Source of the DNA: Branchiostoma belcheri | Lineage: Eukaryota; Chordata; Leptocardii; Amphioxiformes; Branchiostomatidae | Assembly: GCF_001625305.1 (NCBI RefSeq) | Contig: NW_017803691.1 | Coordinates: 23,632 to 87,631, forward strand | DNA: 64,000 nt | Reading direction: 5' to 3' | Shown: positions 1 to 13,600 of the stretch, piece by piece | How positions within the stretch are numbered: the first letter of the stretch is position 1 | How the letters are laid out: every line of letters starts with the position of its first letter | Translations under genes and position numbers: made by a program | The notes under the pieces: model-generated | The model's input: the letters and a program-made list of their open reading frames with translations, nothing else | Database searches by the model: none | Told to the model about the DNA's origin: nothing

Positions 1-427
1 AGCCATAAATTGAATATAGAATTAGGAAGATATAAAAAAATCCCTCGCAACCAGAGGTTTTGTCCATTCTGTCCCAATGATATTGAAGACGAACAACATT
101 TTATTTTGAATTGTACACTATATAACGATAAACGCACAAAGCTGTTCAACCTTCTCTCCGTCTGCTCAACAGAATTTGTTACATTTCATGCTATAGATAA
201 ATTTAAGTTCATCCTAGAAGGCAATAACCCTTACTGTGTACAAATAGGTAAATATATCAAAGAATGTTTAGACCTTAGAACAAGTAGTATTAGTTGACCC
301 GCATATTGTTCTGTACGTAGGATATTTTCGTTGTACCCATGTATAATTGTCCGTATATCTACATGTCTTTGACCTTACAAAAGTCCCTGTACTTTTTGTT
401 GTGTCAATAAAGTTCTTCTTCTTCTTC
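1..427 (+). mobile_element. LINE 3' end: C-terminal ORF2 fragment, 3' UTR and tail
   Basis: An open frame from the window edge to 297 has a Cys-x2-Cys...His-x4-Cys zinc-binding motif (CPFC near residue 18, His-Phe-Ile-Leu-Asn-Cys near residue 30) typical of the C-terminus of non-LTR retrotransposon reverse transcriptases. A short 3' UTR follows, then AATAAA at 406-411 and a CTT/TTC repeat tail to 427. The element is cut by the window start, so its reverse transcriptase domain is not visible. It is a relic, not a host gene. Confidence 0.7.
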
Positions 428-585
428 TATAATCAAATCAACATGGTCTTAGTGAATAGACAAAAATGAAGACTGCTATTCAGACTCTGTTTATTTGTAG
501 TTTATACATGTACAATCCAATGTCAAGACATCATTATCAATTGATAATAAAATCAACACATACACGTAGGTGGAAATATAAAATT

Positions 586-740
586 TCCTCTTCACATTCT
601 AAAAATTCCTTCTGTACATTCTAAAAATCTTACGTATGCATTCTAAAAATTACCCCCATACATTCTAAAAATCACCGCCATACACTCTAAAATGAACTCC
701 ATACATTCTAACAATCACCTCTATGCACCTCTGTTAACTT
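586..740. repeat. Tandem repeat, about 25 bp unit
   Basis: At least six degenerate units share the core ACATTCTAAAAAT followed by a pyrimidine-rich spacer. Two further weak units appear near 950-1000. Confidence 0.7.
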
Positions 741-2600
741 TAAGTTCACGTTTGAGAAATTTTGTAATGATTTTAAGGAAAACTGTGCAACATTTAAGGA
801 AACTGTGCAATGTTATGTGTCTGTGAATTGTATCACAATGTTATGTGTTTAATGTTTCCCTACATGTACGGTCATAATTTATGGCCGACGTGACCTGGGC
901 TCAATGTCCCTTTCTTATTTGCGAATTAAGAATGATTTTATATAAAATTCACCTCTGTACATTCCAAAATCTCTTCTAGATATTCTAAAAACTTCCACTG
1001 CGAACGTTACTAGAAATGCGTTCGATGTGTGTATGCCTACAAGAAAAAATCACACCAATTATAAACAATCAAGACACCATGTAAGATGGTGACAACTGTA
1101 GGATTTTAGGACACTCTTACTTTCAAACTCTTGCTTTCACTCCCATATTAACACTTTACAGTGGGCATTTAACATTTGACATGAAACACATGGAAGGATT
1201 TTGTGGTCCGTTGTCTGCTGAAAAAGCTGTCTGCTAAAAGTCAAAATAGGAGTGTCATTTCGACACGTTATCTATAGTAAACTTGCTCAAGGGAAGATCC
1301 CGCCAATACGGGGACGCCTAAGCTTCATATCCCGTGACTTTCTGTTGTTTATTGTGAAAAACTTATCCGATAAGACCCCAAGTATGTATGATATGTAAGG
1401 TGTGTTGAGGTGTTACGCTTAGCTATTGTAGTGCGCAAAGGAGTGCCGCTTCTATATGTTATTTGTTTGATCATGTGGAACAGGCCACACCGTCTTGATT
1501 TTATGGATGACATCCTCTGAAGACCCCCAAACTAGTGCGCGCCGGCGAAAAAAAATCCGGCCAAAAATAAAAATGCTGCTAAACCACAGGAATACAAAGC
1601 TGGTATTGTGAATTTGCTGCAGTACATCTATAGCGACGAAACACAAGCCGGCACATAGTATGCAAATGAGTATTATGCAAACTTTTGCATACGTGCCTAT
1701 ATTACTACATCTTCTTGTAAACCCTTGTATATTTCACGTACTATAAGCAGCAAGCTTCTGTATGTGACATTTTGGACCCCAGTCACTATGTTTTCGATCG
1801 AAATATTTGTGGTTTTAACGTCTGATTTAACGGTTCCGGTTGTCATTCCGAGTTTCATTACGAATTCCTGGCGACAGATTAAATAGAATTTCATAAGTTC
1901 ATGGGTACATAAGCTGCAGATGAAAATGTTGACCTGTGTTAACACAACCTGGAACGCTAAATCTAACAGTAACACATAAAATTTAACACCATCAACTATT
2001 CGTAACAAACAACATATAAGAATATACAATAAAAAGCCCGGAGGTATAAAATCTCATATTTTACTTGTTCATTCTGGAATGAGGTTGACTTGTTTCTTAG
2101 GTTGCCCACAAGAACGTTATGTGATAGAGAGATATTTCTTACTAGTTAAAGTTTATATTGCTTGGCTCTTTTTACCTCTGTCTATTTTGATGCCATTGAA
2201 TGGCTAATAAACTTGTTTACCGGAAGATTTATACTATTTTAGACAGAAGTATAGAGGCAAAGTTTTAGAACAATATATCTTATTAGCTTTGTTCAGGTGC
2301 GTGTACACGTGTATAAAAAAGTTTTGATATAATGATAATCATTATGTTGTTGTACATTTTGGTTGAATGGTCTCTAGATAGTGCGAGCATCGATAAATCG
2401 TCGACCGTAACTCGAGCGGCATACACCCGTGTGTCGAGCGAGTTTCGGCCGACTCCCGTTTGGTAAAAGGTAATCTTTATGTTAACCAGACGGTTGTGTA
2501 AATTTGTGGCTCTTGTGGTAGTATTTGATCTTTCACAGAATTCCTGTTTATATTTCTATTTTATTCTGCCAGTCCGCTCCATTACTTTGCTAAAAATATT
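741..2600. other. Gene-less stretch
   Basis: No exon-like segment with good splice sites was seen. The open frames here are short and have no family signature. Around 2390-2460 there is a CpG-rich patch resembling another at 4030-4170. Confidence 0.5.
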
Positions 2601-4026
2601 ACGACAGGTCAAGCATAAAAATTGGCCAAACTATTCATTTTTAGGTGGATACACTGGCCTTGCTTCATCTGCTTGCCATGTCATAGGGAATTCATTATCA
2701 TAGATGTAGGGAAACAATCCGATTCATCTACATGTATGTCATCATCTAACCGCCCCATTCTTATCCGACTTAGTAACTACAATGACAAGTTAGATATTAT
2801 ATACCATTCCAAAACACTAGCTAACCAAAACATAACAGTAGTCCAGCCTACTATTTCTTACGAGATTTCCGACTTAGAATACGTTCTGCTAAACTTCTGT
2901 AAGATACTTCTCCGCGTCCCTAAAATTTCAGTTAACGCTGCTGTAAGGGGCGAATTAGGCGTATTCCCACTGCACATAGATATCCAGACGCAACTGATCA
3001 AATATTGGATAAGACTAAACAACCTCCCTGAAGACAGAATAGTTAAGAAAGCATATCACGAAGCCGTTATACAAGAGCAGGACTGGGTAGTCCATGTACG
3101 AGACACACTATGTAGACATGGTTTCCAAAATATTTGGTTGAACCCCATTACAGATGACAAATATTTCGGATTTATTTTCAAAGAGCGCCTTAAGGACGGA
3201 TCTCTATCTGGCTGGAGACAAAAGATAAATTTTTATAGCTTTAAAAAAACTTGAAACATACTCAAAAATAAAAAGGAACTTTCACATCGAGAACTATCTT
3301 CTATCTGTTCAAAACAAATCCTTTATAGTTAATACCACAAAATTAAGAATCGGAGCACACTGCCTAGAGATTGAAAAAGGCAGACACAACAATATACCAG
3401 CCAGTCAGAGATTATGTCCTACGTGTAAAGATGGAGTTGAAGACGAATATCATTTTCTGATGACATGCCCCACATACGACGAAGAGAGACGCAAATTAAT
3501 GCAGATGATCCGATGTAAGACTACTAAAACATTACCCAACACATCTAGAGAGACGTTCTATGTACTTATGTCATGTCCAGACACATTTTCTGTATATATA
3601 GGTCAGTACATTTATAATGCCATGCAAAAAAGACATCTTAGAATAGCTGCATAAGTAGAGTCACTGAACTTTTTTTAATCAACTTCCTGTGTAGCGTTTC
3701 GTAGCATTTATATGTAGAATTTTATCATTCCTGACAAGTAACTTAGTATACACTCTGTTTAGTAGCAATAGAACATGTTAAGTATTATTAGGTACAACTG
3801 CTCACTGTACCCTTCATGTATATAGTTTAGCGTAATGTAGAATGTACATGTAGAGTCGAAATATTCTATGGCCAGCAGTTCTTTATAATACTCTGTCAGA
3901 TACAATGTCCGTTGACCATATGTATAGCATTATGTTAGACACATACCAACTAGTAATCTTATTATTTGCCATACATTGTACCCGTGACAATCGTTGTGCA
4001 ATAAACTTTGACTTGACTTTGACTTG
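2600..4026 (+). mobile_element. LINE 3' fragment, frameshifted
   Basis: The frame 2622-3254 codes the C-terminal part of a non-LTR retrotransposon polyprotein, recognisable by the segment around 'NAAVRGELGVFPLHI'. After a stop or frameshift near 3254 the same protein continues to 3654 and carries the CCHC motif CPTC...HFLMTC. A 3' UTR follows, with AATAAA just before 4010 and a tail of TTGACTT-type repeats. The copy is 5' truncated and broken, so it is a non-coding relic. Confidence 0.75.
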
Positions 4027-4293
4027 TATTCCCAAGCGATCGCCCGAGCCTCGCACAATGTGACAGCGACGATTTACAAGCCAAAAATACGCGCGATTGT
4101 CGGTCGATCACAAAATCGGCCGATCTTTCGGCGATTGACAAATACGGCCGAAGCTCGTCAACAATGTGACAGGGGCATTACGATAACTTCCTGTTTCTAC
4201 AACACCCAGTGGAGATCACTGATGGAAATGAACAAAACGCCATGTACGTTTGACAACGCGGGCAAAAAGGCAAGTTTAGTGTGTTTGTCTCAC

Positions 4294-4465
4294 CTGTTTC
4301 GTCTGCAAAGGTGACCACAGCCTGCCCATGCCCCAGTAATTTCACCCTGGTGACGGCCCCGCCAGCTGACAGGTTCCCGCTCTGGAAGTAGCCTGTGACT
4401 TTGTCCTGTAGTCCGCCCAGCTCGGGCAGGCCGCGGACATGAACAGGCCGAGTGGAAGAGGACAT
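4294..4465 (-). CDS. First coding exon of a PARP10/14-like gene (RRM-like domain)
   Basis: Starting at the ATG at 4465, the exon codes about 57 residues beginning MSSSTRPVHVRGLPEL and continuing through a GYF segment to a basic-hydrophobic strand ending VVTFAD. This is the beta-alpha-beta pattern of the N-terminal RRM of PARP10/PARP14 type ADP-ribosyltransferases. The exon ends at a donor reading ACAG|GTGAG (intron from 4293, phase 1). No continuation is visible at lower coordinates, where LINE sequence lies, so the rest is beyond the window or the gene is a fragment. It lies downstream of, and in the same orientation as, the PARP exons at 7.7-15.3 kb, which suggests tandem paralogues. The RRM assignment rests on pattern and on position in the family; no alignment was run. 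Confidence 0.55.
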
Positions 4466-4679
4466 TTTGTCCCCCTCTCAGCCAAGGAACCTTGCAAACC
4501 CGGAAGTAACTTTCACACACCTGAAATTATTGATATAACGGGAGTTAACAGTACAGCCCTTATTTTGAGCGTCCTAGTTTCGACTGATAGTCACACAGTA
4601 ACACAGCATAGCCGCCTAAATGTGAAAGTAAATTAAACGCTCTCTGTACAGCTTTGTTTACACAATCCCCCTAGTAACT

Positions 4680-4689
4680 GGAAAGTCCC
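4680..4689 (-). promoter_or_regulatory. Canonical kappa-B decamer
   Basis: On the minus strand the sequence reads GGGACTTTCC, a perfect Rel/NF-kappa-B consensus. It lies 215 bp upstream of the ATG of the RRM exon and next to the promoter block shared with the TRIM gene. Function is inferred from the motif and its position. Confidence 0.5.
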
Positions 4690-4699
4690 GACCTTAAGT

Positions 4700-4950
4700 C
4701 ACAACCTTACGTCATCAGTCTCATCACCACACCAGTTCCGAAAGTACGAAGGGTAACGTCCTCTGGGGACACCACACCCAGGTATGACAATTTGTAGGCG
4801 ACGTTAGGTTACTTAAATTATCCACAAAAGACGTCATTTAAAAACATTGAACATTCGTAGGTGTAAGTAGGGTTCTATACAAACCAGAACGTAAATACAG
4901 TCAAAGGCCGGTTATGAATAATATGAATCAGGTAGCATTAGCCCCCTAGT
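4700..4950 (-). promoter_or_regulatory. Promoter/5' UTR block homologous to the TRIM promoter
   Basis: The block aligns with 24945-25145 in the same orientation relative to the downstream gene. Shared stretches include CCGAAAGT(A/T)CGAAGGG, TCCTCTGG(G/T)GACACC and CACAAAAGACGT, followed by ATTCGTAG. The homology stops near 4700, roughly where the TRIM coding exon would begin in the other copy. No TATA box was recognised. Confidence 0.6.
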
Positions 4951-6379
4951 CTTAATGTTTAGTAATGAGAAAGGGGTACAACGTCCGTCGTGTTTGATCA
5001 TGATAAACCTGACATAAACATGACATTATCCGACAAAGTTACTTGTTGCAACGTACGTTTTTAATAGAGTCCCTGATCACCCATCGGTGGAAACGAACAA
5101 GGGGGTTAACGTTAATCGTTTTCATTGTTATCTTCGGCGCGAGCCAGTCAAACATAATCAATTGTGACATATATTTTGAGAAATGAAGCTCATACGTTAC
5201 ACCGCAATGTGCAAAACATGACCTCGCTATAGCGCAACAGTCAGAATGCAAATAGGGCTGTTTTCAAATTTCCCCACTATGATAACTTAAGCTATGTCCT
5301 AAATTCTGTGTAGCCAGCTTGGCTCAACTTGGGCTTCCCGAACAAATAGCATATAACACCGTACATTGCTACAAATACATGTACATCTGCTTGCTAATTG
5401 CTTATTTCAAGTAAGCCGTTTTTAAAGATATAGAGTGTTCACCATTTCTGTGAGCAAGGCGTCTATGCGGTGATGTCCTTGTTGTGAGCTACACTTCGAT
5501 ACCAGTTCATACAATGGCATGTAAAATTAGATTTACTAGTTTGTAATAATTTCTCCACTTCTAAAGTGTCACTTCATTTGGGGGCAGAGGCATTATATTG
5601 TGTCACTGTTTTACTTTCATGCGTTCTGTGCACTGCATTCCTTAGAATCTGAGGACCAGAAGTAACAGACCTGGGGTGGTCCAGGTTTATTGCTGTTTTA
5701 TGGGCAAAGCCCTATCTCTTCCTTTATTCTGCACTACTTAACTTTAAAAATCATTGTATAACGGAAAAACAGTCAGTAGGAGTTGTTTATTCATAGCTCT
5801 TCCCTCTCACACTTTAAAATACATTTTCCACTCCATTTATCTGTAGGTCTTTGTCACCATGAAATGGCCTGATCACTGCTAAATATGGCAAATTAAGTTG
5901 GGTGCAATTCTATGGAATTAAGGGCCAAATAGCACTGGCTCAGCTTCATTGCCATGTTACATTCGATAATAAATGGGCATTTGGGTATTTCCTTGTGCTG
6001 GACCCTTTACTGTCATATCACAATGTGTATAGACTTCCCTATGTAGTTTTCCAATCAAACTTCAGACAAGTCAAGTTAGATATATATCTGTATCTGTATA
6101 GCCGGTATAACCGCCTTTCGGCGTAACACACCAGCTAATAATTGCATAGTTTAACAGTAATGCCAGCAAATCCATCCATATGGCACTGTAACGTTGCTTA
6201 TTACATGCTGTAGCCAGCAATCTATTCATGCACATTGAAACTAACACCTTAACATTTGAAAGATTAGAGGCATTTTAAATCACATTTGTTACTGCCATCT
6301 GCCTACTGAAATATTTGGAATTGTATTTTCATTTTGGAAAAAGGTTCAAATTTGGTATGATTCCATAACGGGACACTAC
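4951..6379. other. Gene-less stretch with a short dispersed repeat
   Basis: No exon was recognised. At about 6100-6140 there is a short segment containing CCGCCTTTCGGCGTAACACA. It recurs inverted at 12105-12145, so it is a dispersed repeat. Confidence 0.5.
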
Positions 6380-6760
6380 TAAGATATTAATAACCCATTG
6401 AATGTATTGTTGGGGGATTTATCAAGTGAAACACCAGTCATTGCTAATCTCATCATTCTATTAGACAAAATACATATTTTTAAAAACCGGGAGATATCGA
6501 ATCTATCCATCCACACGTTTATTGCCTTCGTTAGATATGCATACAGAATTGAGAAAATATTGCGACAGCTAAAATCAAAATATGTAAACACAACAAAAAG
6601 TGGAAACCTTTATACCGTTTTGTATTGTCACTGATTACTACCACATGTATCTGTCTGTCAATGTATGTACACCTGCATGTTCTTGTTTAAGATTGATTTT
6701 TTATGCTTTGTATATCTAAATATTAATAAAGTTTGAAATAAAAAGAAAAGTTTGAAAAAA
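6380..6760 (+). mobile_element. Possible LINE 3' end
   Basis: The frame 6398-6634 looks like the extreme C-terminus of a non-LTR retrotransposon ORF: hydrophobic and basic, ending in a motif with 'RYAYRIEKIL'. It is followed within 130 bp by AATAAA-containing 3' sequence (ATTAATAAAGTTTG). No zinc motif is present. The call rests mainly on ORF style and the mRNA-like end. Confidence 0.35.
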
Positions 6761-7108
6761 TCTTTTTAAAAAGTGCCTATGCCTCATTATATGATAAGGA
6801 TGGGTATAAGTTGCTATGACAAAAAAAATCAAATGATTATTGCATACATGTATATCATTCTTCTTCAGCAAATTACACATGTGAACCATCATAAATGTGT
6901 CTGGTTTGTGTTTGCGATTGTATCAGATGGTAGTTACATCTTATTCTGATTGTCATATTTTCACCATCAAAATACAAAAAAATACTTCAGCAACATATCT
7001 TATTTATCCTGATGGTGTAGCTGTTAACAAGAAACTGATATTTCAATACTGTAACAAGTTAAGCAAATGCATTGTGGATATCTTTGTGTCTGCGTGTGTT
7101 TGTGAGTT

Positions 7109-7109
<1 letters not shown>

Positions 7110-7161
<52 letters not shown>

Positions 7162-7170
7162 GTGTGTGCT
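7110..7170. repeat. (GT)n microsatellite
   Basis: Nearly uninterrupted GT dinucleotides. It gives artefactual Cys-Val reading frames. Confidence 0.95.
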
Positions 7171-7667
7171 ACTACTTACCATTATTATCCATTTCACTGA
7201 TGAGTACAATGCAATGTACAAAGTGCAATTATGTAATACCTACAATGCAAACTTACCCAAACAACAACTTCCGAGACAAATTGTTGCACGTTGAATACTA
7301 GTAAATGCATTCTATAAATGTATGCTTATTAGTTAAGACGGTATTTCCTGCACTGGCAAGGACTAATCTATCATTAAAAGCTATAAAACAATACTAAGAT
7401 ATCTTTAAAACACAGTTGATGCACAATAAAGAATTCGATTTGATATTTATCAATTACTACTACAAGATGTGTGATTCTGATCACAATATTTTCCTTCCTT
7501 TACATGTAGGTATTAAGCACCTAAAGACCTTGGTTGTTTAGAATTGTCACATTTGGCATTATCATATCATGAATGCATCATCCTGTCTGATCAAATTATA
7601 GCACTGAAAAAAGTTTCCACTACAAGGCTGAATGGGAATTTTAAAAAAAAATTGATCCTCCTTTCAT

Positions 7668-10600
7668 TTATGACATCTTGAATGTGATAAGGTATTCTGG
7701 ATAAGCCTGTACATCATGAAAGATCACAAACACAGTGGGATTGTTCACATCATTCACAGTTGAGTCAAAGGGGACGTTAGGCTTATCACTCCTCATTGGA
7801 GCTTTAGTCATGTCTGCAGCCCCCTTGGTGTATTCTCCAGTTGTGACCTTGCACAGGAACATTTTCTTGTGTTTGGTGGTTGGGTCTGGTACAGAGTAGT
7901 AGTCCTTTGTGGAGTAAGCTGCTTTCAGGGCAAAGTATGAACCCTGACCTTCCCAACATCCTGTGGAGAAAATAAAAGGAAATAGATAAGTCAGAAATTG
8001 AAGTTACATTTCAATATTCAAACATAGTCAGAGATATACATTTTAGTAAGGCATTTTAAAGATAATTATCATGTTAATTAAACCATTTGGATAAAGGTGT
8101 TTCCTCAAGTAGTGTCTTTGCCCCTTTTCTTTCAAGCACTCACTGTCCTTGAATACCTGATGTCAGCTACAAAGTATTAAGTTAGTTACAACATGGAAAG
8201 GAAAAGTAAGTAACTCATGAAGGATCACGTACCAACATTTCCTCCACTGTAGCTCCTGTTGAAGCCATTATGAGTGATTACCTCAGTAACTTCCTTCTTA
8301 GTCCCATGCCACAGTTCTTGCTCCACTGCCCTGTAAGACCAATCATCTTAATTAATTGAGCCTTAATCTAGACCTCAGGAATTTTAGATGAAACAGGTAC
8401 TTGTCTCCTTGGTAAACCTGGTGTGTTCATTGGCAATGAATGTTCAGACAAAGTTGGAAAGACCCCTTGCTGTAAGAAACTTCTATGAGAAAATATTACA
8501 CAGCAAAATGTCTCGGAGCCAAGTTTCTTCTTCAAAATATTACGTGTGTTTTTTGGAATCTGTATGGTAGAAAGATATCAAATGTAAATCATGATGTCAT
8601 TTCAAGGTCTTAGGTTACGAATGTGATCAATCAATAATGTAATCAACATATTCGTACCTTCTCGGGTTGATTTGCGCAACTTTCTGTCGTTGAGCACAGT
8701 AATGTCTCCACAGGGTAGGGTTCTGGACCCTCTCAATGCTCACTACCGTTGCCCTCATCCCCTGTAGACTGTTGGTGAACTTCCCTGCCACTATGCAGTA
8801 CTCCTGGGAGCCAGACTTCAGGGGAACGATGTGGCAGAGTTTGAGTTGCTTTGTACTTCGGTCCTGTGGCTGTGGGTCCCATGTTGAAGGCAAAGCGCCA
8901 CCTGTTTATTTAAATACAAAATCATTGTTAACTGAAGTAGTGGTTAGCAACCCTGCTTCGGAATGTAGAGTTTGGGAGTCAGGTCTTGGCTGTAATCACT
9001 CACCTGACATGCATGCTATTGGAAAGGGTTGCAGTCCTTAGGATGGGACAATAAGCCATGATCCACTGATCATTGTACTTGTCGGGAAATTCTCTGGTAC
9101 AATATGTCCATAGACATTATAGTGCCTGCCTTCTCTGTCATAACTAGTGCTATAGATTGAAGATTCAGGCTAACTAATCAATTTATCTATCAAAAGACAA
9201 TATTTCTATGAAGTGAAGACTAGATAAAAATCAATGCACATACAGATATAACCCATAAATTCAAGCTTGTGAACAATCCACACCAATTTGATTTGTTGGT
9301 TTCTGATTTTTAAAAAATGAAGCACCAGGACAAAAAAACAGACCCAGGCATCCTGTGATAGGGGCCATTATGTCAACATACTAGGGTGGTGTAGAATTCA
9401 AACAATGAATTCTGAATTCGGAATTTTGAAGTTTTAATCAAACATCTGCATTGATAAATGGAAAAAAACTATAACAAATAGGAAGACAAGGGCCTTTAAG
9501 GACTTCTCTCCAACTATTTGGGTCAAAATATTAACATTTTGGAGTTGATTCACCACTTGTTTTTTTCTGCAAGTCAGAGAAAAATAAAGCAGACGAGTTC
9601 AAGATGTGTAGTTTTTTTTTTAATTTTTAAGTTTGAAGTAAACTTAAAAGTTTATTTCAAACTCTATTGCATCCAAGGAAGACTTGATACAAACTTACCC
9701 ACGTCTGCCTTCTTGTCTCTCCTCTGTACAGGGAAGGACCTTTTGGACTGTTTCAGGGTGACTCTCATGGCCTTGAAGTCAATCTCACAATCCTCATTCT
9801 CATCATCGTATTTTACAGAACTCTTCTTTGCTTTGTATGCAGCCTCGATGATGGCATTTGCGGCTGGGTGAATTTTTTGCTCCCTACCTTGAGTTACAAC
9901 ATAGCTCCTGAGGAAACATAGTAACTGTTACATAAAATGGCTGATCAATGTTTCGTCAATTTGCTTACATGTAGGTAAGGAATAACAACTGAATGATAGA
10001 TTGGCAATAACTAAAATTCGCTGTAAATCTCTAAAGTAACACACACACATACTGTGGCCAATAGCTGCCAAGTCTTGAGATCTAATCTTAAGGATATAGT
10101 GAAGGAATGTCTTAAACTGCCACCATTACCGCTAACGACAAGTTAAGAAATACCAAAAAAAGTAATTGCTCGCAAACCAATTTTGTATCCAGGCAGTTTC
10201 ATCTATAATGCAGCAAACCCATGTCAGTACTACTGAGCTTTTTGGCAAACTATATTTACTAGTATAGAATGGAAATAAGTGGTAGATATACAGAACTTAC
10301 CACCGTGCATCCTTCTGGACCGAATGTGCTTTTCCCCAGTCCCTTCTTTGCTCCTCCACCTTAGTATTCAGGACTGTCCAAATTCTCTTCAAGACCTCAG
10401 TGACATCGTAAATCGCACCTTGGATGAGAAGGCAGTCAACACCACTTCCTGCAATATAAAAATCCATTGAAATTAACTTAACGTCATGAAATATTCCTCC
10501 TGTTCTACGTATGGAAACGAGAAAAGGGAATAGAACGAACTTGAGCCTGGTGCGGCGGAGGCGGGGTCTCTCACAAATCTGAACTGGCGAGGACCCTGCT

Positions 10601-13600
10601 GCATTGATCCACCCAATCATGTCTTGTATATATGTAAACATTACTAAGGCACTAATGCACTTGTCAGGTCTTTAGCACACATAAAATAAGTTGTTTTATG
10701 TTCCCTTCTCGGTTATTCTTTTTCCCTTTGTTTTTCATGTACCGGTTCACAATCACACGTGTCACAATTGTAACTAACAAAGCGCAACGGCTACCAATAA
10801 TCCTACACTGTTGAGCTGGGCAGTAATGAAGAAGAAAAGAGGACAAAGCAAGGCACCTGGTTCCCAAAGACAATGTACTAGGCAGGCTTACACCATTGCA
10901 ATGCGGCCGCGCTACACTATCGCAATTTATCAAGTATACTGCATCGCTCCTACTCTTCTCAATAATTATGTTGCATTCTTGATGCTTAAGGCTAAGCTGC
11001 CTCTCACAAGGGGCTGCCAGCTTTATGTCACCATTCAAAATGACAAAATCCCTCACATGTCCGAGCCGATTCTGGGATCACTTCCTACGGATCAACAGAA
11101 TTTGATCCATACATGTATACATGACCAAGTGACGTGAAGGTGTTGCATCACCGCTTCTGGCACAGAAATACATCATAGGTATTTTGTGTTTCTTCCAAGG
11201 TTCACCCTTCATGGAAGGTACTCATCAGTTCAGTTGGGCGACATTGGCCGTATGTCAGCCAAACAGACAAATAGAACAATACAAATGCGAATTTCATGTA
11301 CTTCTGCCACAAAGTCTTAGCCACTAAAGGCGGCGTATGGAGTGACCGGCTGAATAAATGTTATAAACGAGAACCATGTGGCTGAAGAGATGTCATTAAT
11401 GAGGAATATGACTGCGCATGCGGTACAAAAGATGTTGGTCAGCTGAAGAACGATTCCCCTGATAACTATAGCCCACCTTGCTTGACCACGACGTCCCTGT
11501 CTTCACCGTAGGTATGGATCATCCTGGCCTCCTCTGCTGTCAGCATGGTGATAGCAGGGTTCTGAATCTTCTGCTCCTGACAGTTCTTCACCACGATGCT
11601 GTCCACAGCCTTCCTGGCCCTGTCTATCCTGTCCTGGTCAGGTCCAAACAGGTGCAGCGTCAGTTCTCTTGGAGTAGACACCGGGAAGGATGTGTCCCCT
11701 GCAGGTTTCGGTGCAGAATACCGCCTGCTGACTGAAACTTGGGAACTGTAGCTGACGCTGTAGTACTGTAAGAAATGGATACAGTTATTTAAACATTAGC
11801 ATTGATTTTGCCTTCTCCCTGCTGCCTAACCACCTACAGTAACCTTCAGTGTGATGAAGCAATTTCGGCACCAAGGACAAAAGCTGGTAATCAGTCAATT
11901 GTTGAGAAACAAGAAGTCACAGACATGATTGCACAAAATTTTAATTCCAATCGCCATGGAAGCTTCAGAATATGTCTGAGGAAATAAATATGTCTAAGAT
12001 AGCTTTAAACAATGTTTATTAGGGTTAGATGATCAAGGGTTAGGTGTAACAAGTCGATCGGTGTAATGTAGCCAGCTGCCGCCGCGCCGCGTGCCTGTGA
12101 AGCTGGTGTGTTACGCCGAAAGGCGGTTATACCGTCTATACATGTACAGGTCCAATGGTTTCCCACTCCATGTGGAGTTAAACAGGGGGAAGTATTGTCA
12201 CCTACATTATTTCATTATATGTTAACGATCTGGCAAAGCTGGTAAAGCAATCTGATATCGGAGTTATTCTACTGTATGCAGATGACATTGTTCTCATTGC
12301 TGAGACTGAGGCCCAACTACAGAAAATGTTTTACATTTGTATCTAAGTGGTGCTCAGAATGAAGACTGATGATCAATCAGTCTAAAACCCAAATTATGCA
12401 TTTCGAAAACGTGGTATAAAGCAAAGCTCCTATGAATTTATGTTTGGAAAGATGAAACTGGACTATACGAGCTCTTACAACTACTTGGACCTCCACTTAG
12501 ATGAACATTTGGTTTTTAAAAACTACGACAAAAGTTTGGTCATACAAAATAGGGCCATCCGCTGTTTTCTCGGTGTTCCTCGCTTCGCACCCACTTCTGC
12601 TATAAACGGTGGCATGGGCTGGGTCCCATGTAAGGTTAGGTGGAAGGGAGCGATGGTGGCACTGTGGAACAGACTTGTTGGTATGCCTGTGATGACCAGC
12701 CTGAATACCAGCCGGATTTTCGCTACGCAACGCTTGATTTTTTCGAGCGTTGTGTCCGGATCCGGATGGTACCCAGGCTATGTGATGACAGGATTACAAA
12801 GAAGGTTTTCAAGTGGGACCCACGTAATGAAGGCCCGGGCCCATGGGGCAAAAATATATATGAAATATTTTGTGATTCAGAACATGAATATGTCTTTTTA
12901 AGTAGGATCAGAGGCAACACTAGACATATTAAAGACATACTGTTCTTCCAATATGAACAAAACTGGTCCTCAGGGCTATGGCTTAAACCAAAGCATAGAA
13001 CGTATGCTCTGATCAAAGATACTTTCGCCCAAGAAAAGTATGTCACTCTCCCTCTTTCAAGATCCCAGAGATCTCCGTGTGCTCAGTTAAGAGCCGGGAT
13101 TCCCCCCCCCCTGAATATAGAAACAGGACGATATTCTGCTATTCCTGAAGGGGATAGAATTTGCTCATTGTGTGATTTACGTGAAATAGAGAATGAGATT
13201 CACTTCAAATTTTATTGCCCTTTTACGACAATCTTCGCCAAACACTATTTGAGAAAACGTACATAAAGAAACCCAATATCATCTGGGAAAGAGATGAAGC
13301 AAAACTAGACTGGTTATTTAATGTGTGTGTTTTTGTAATTGCATTATATATTCATCAAGCTTGGGAAAAACGTAGAAACTTCACTTAGTCATAAATTTCT
13401 CCTTTGTTTTTCTTTTTCGCGGATTCGTTTACATGTTTAAGTTTATTTGACTTTATGTACTTCTGAGTTGCATTTATGTACTTTTGACAATTTGAGTTGA
13501 CTTTGTGCACTTTTGACTCTTATGTACCGATTATGTTATGTTCAACTTTGTATTAAGTTCATTTGATGTCTCAAGTCTGACCTTTTATTTTGGACTTGGA

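Noticed and set aside
4738..4755. Interferon-response (ISRE) site in the shared promoter block
   Set aside because: GAAAGTACGAAGGG has the two GAA cores 8 bp apart; the ISRE needs 6-bp periodicity.
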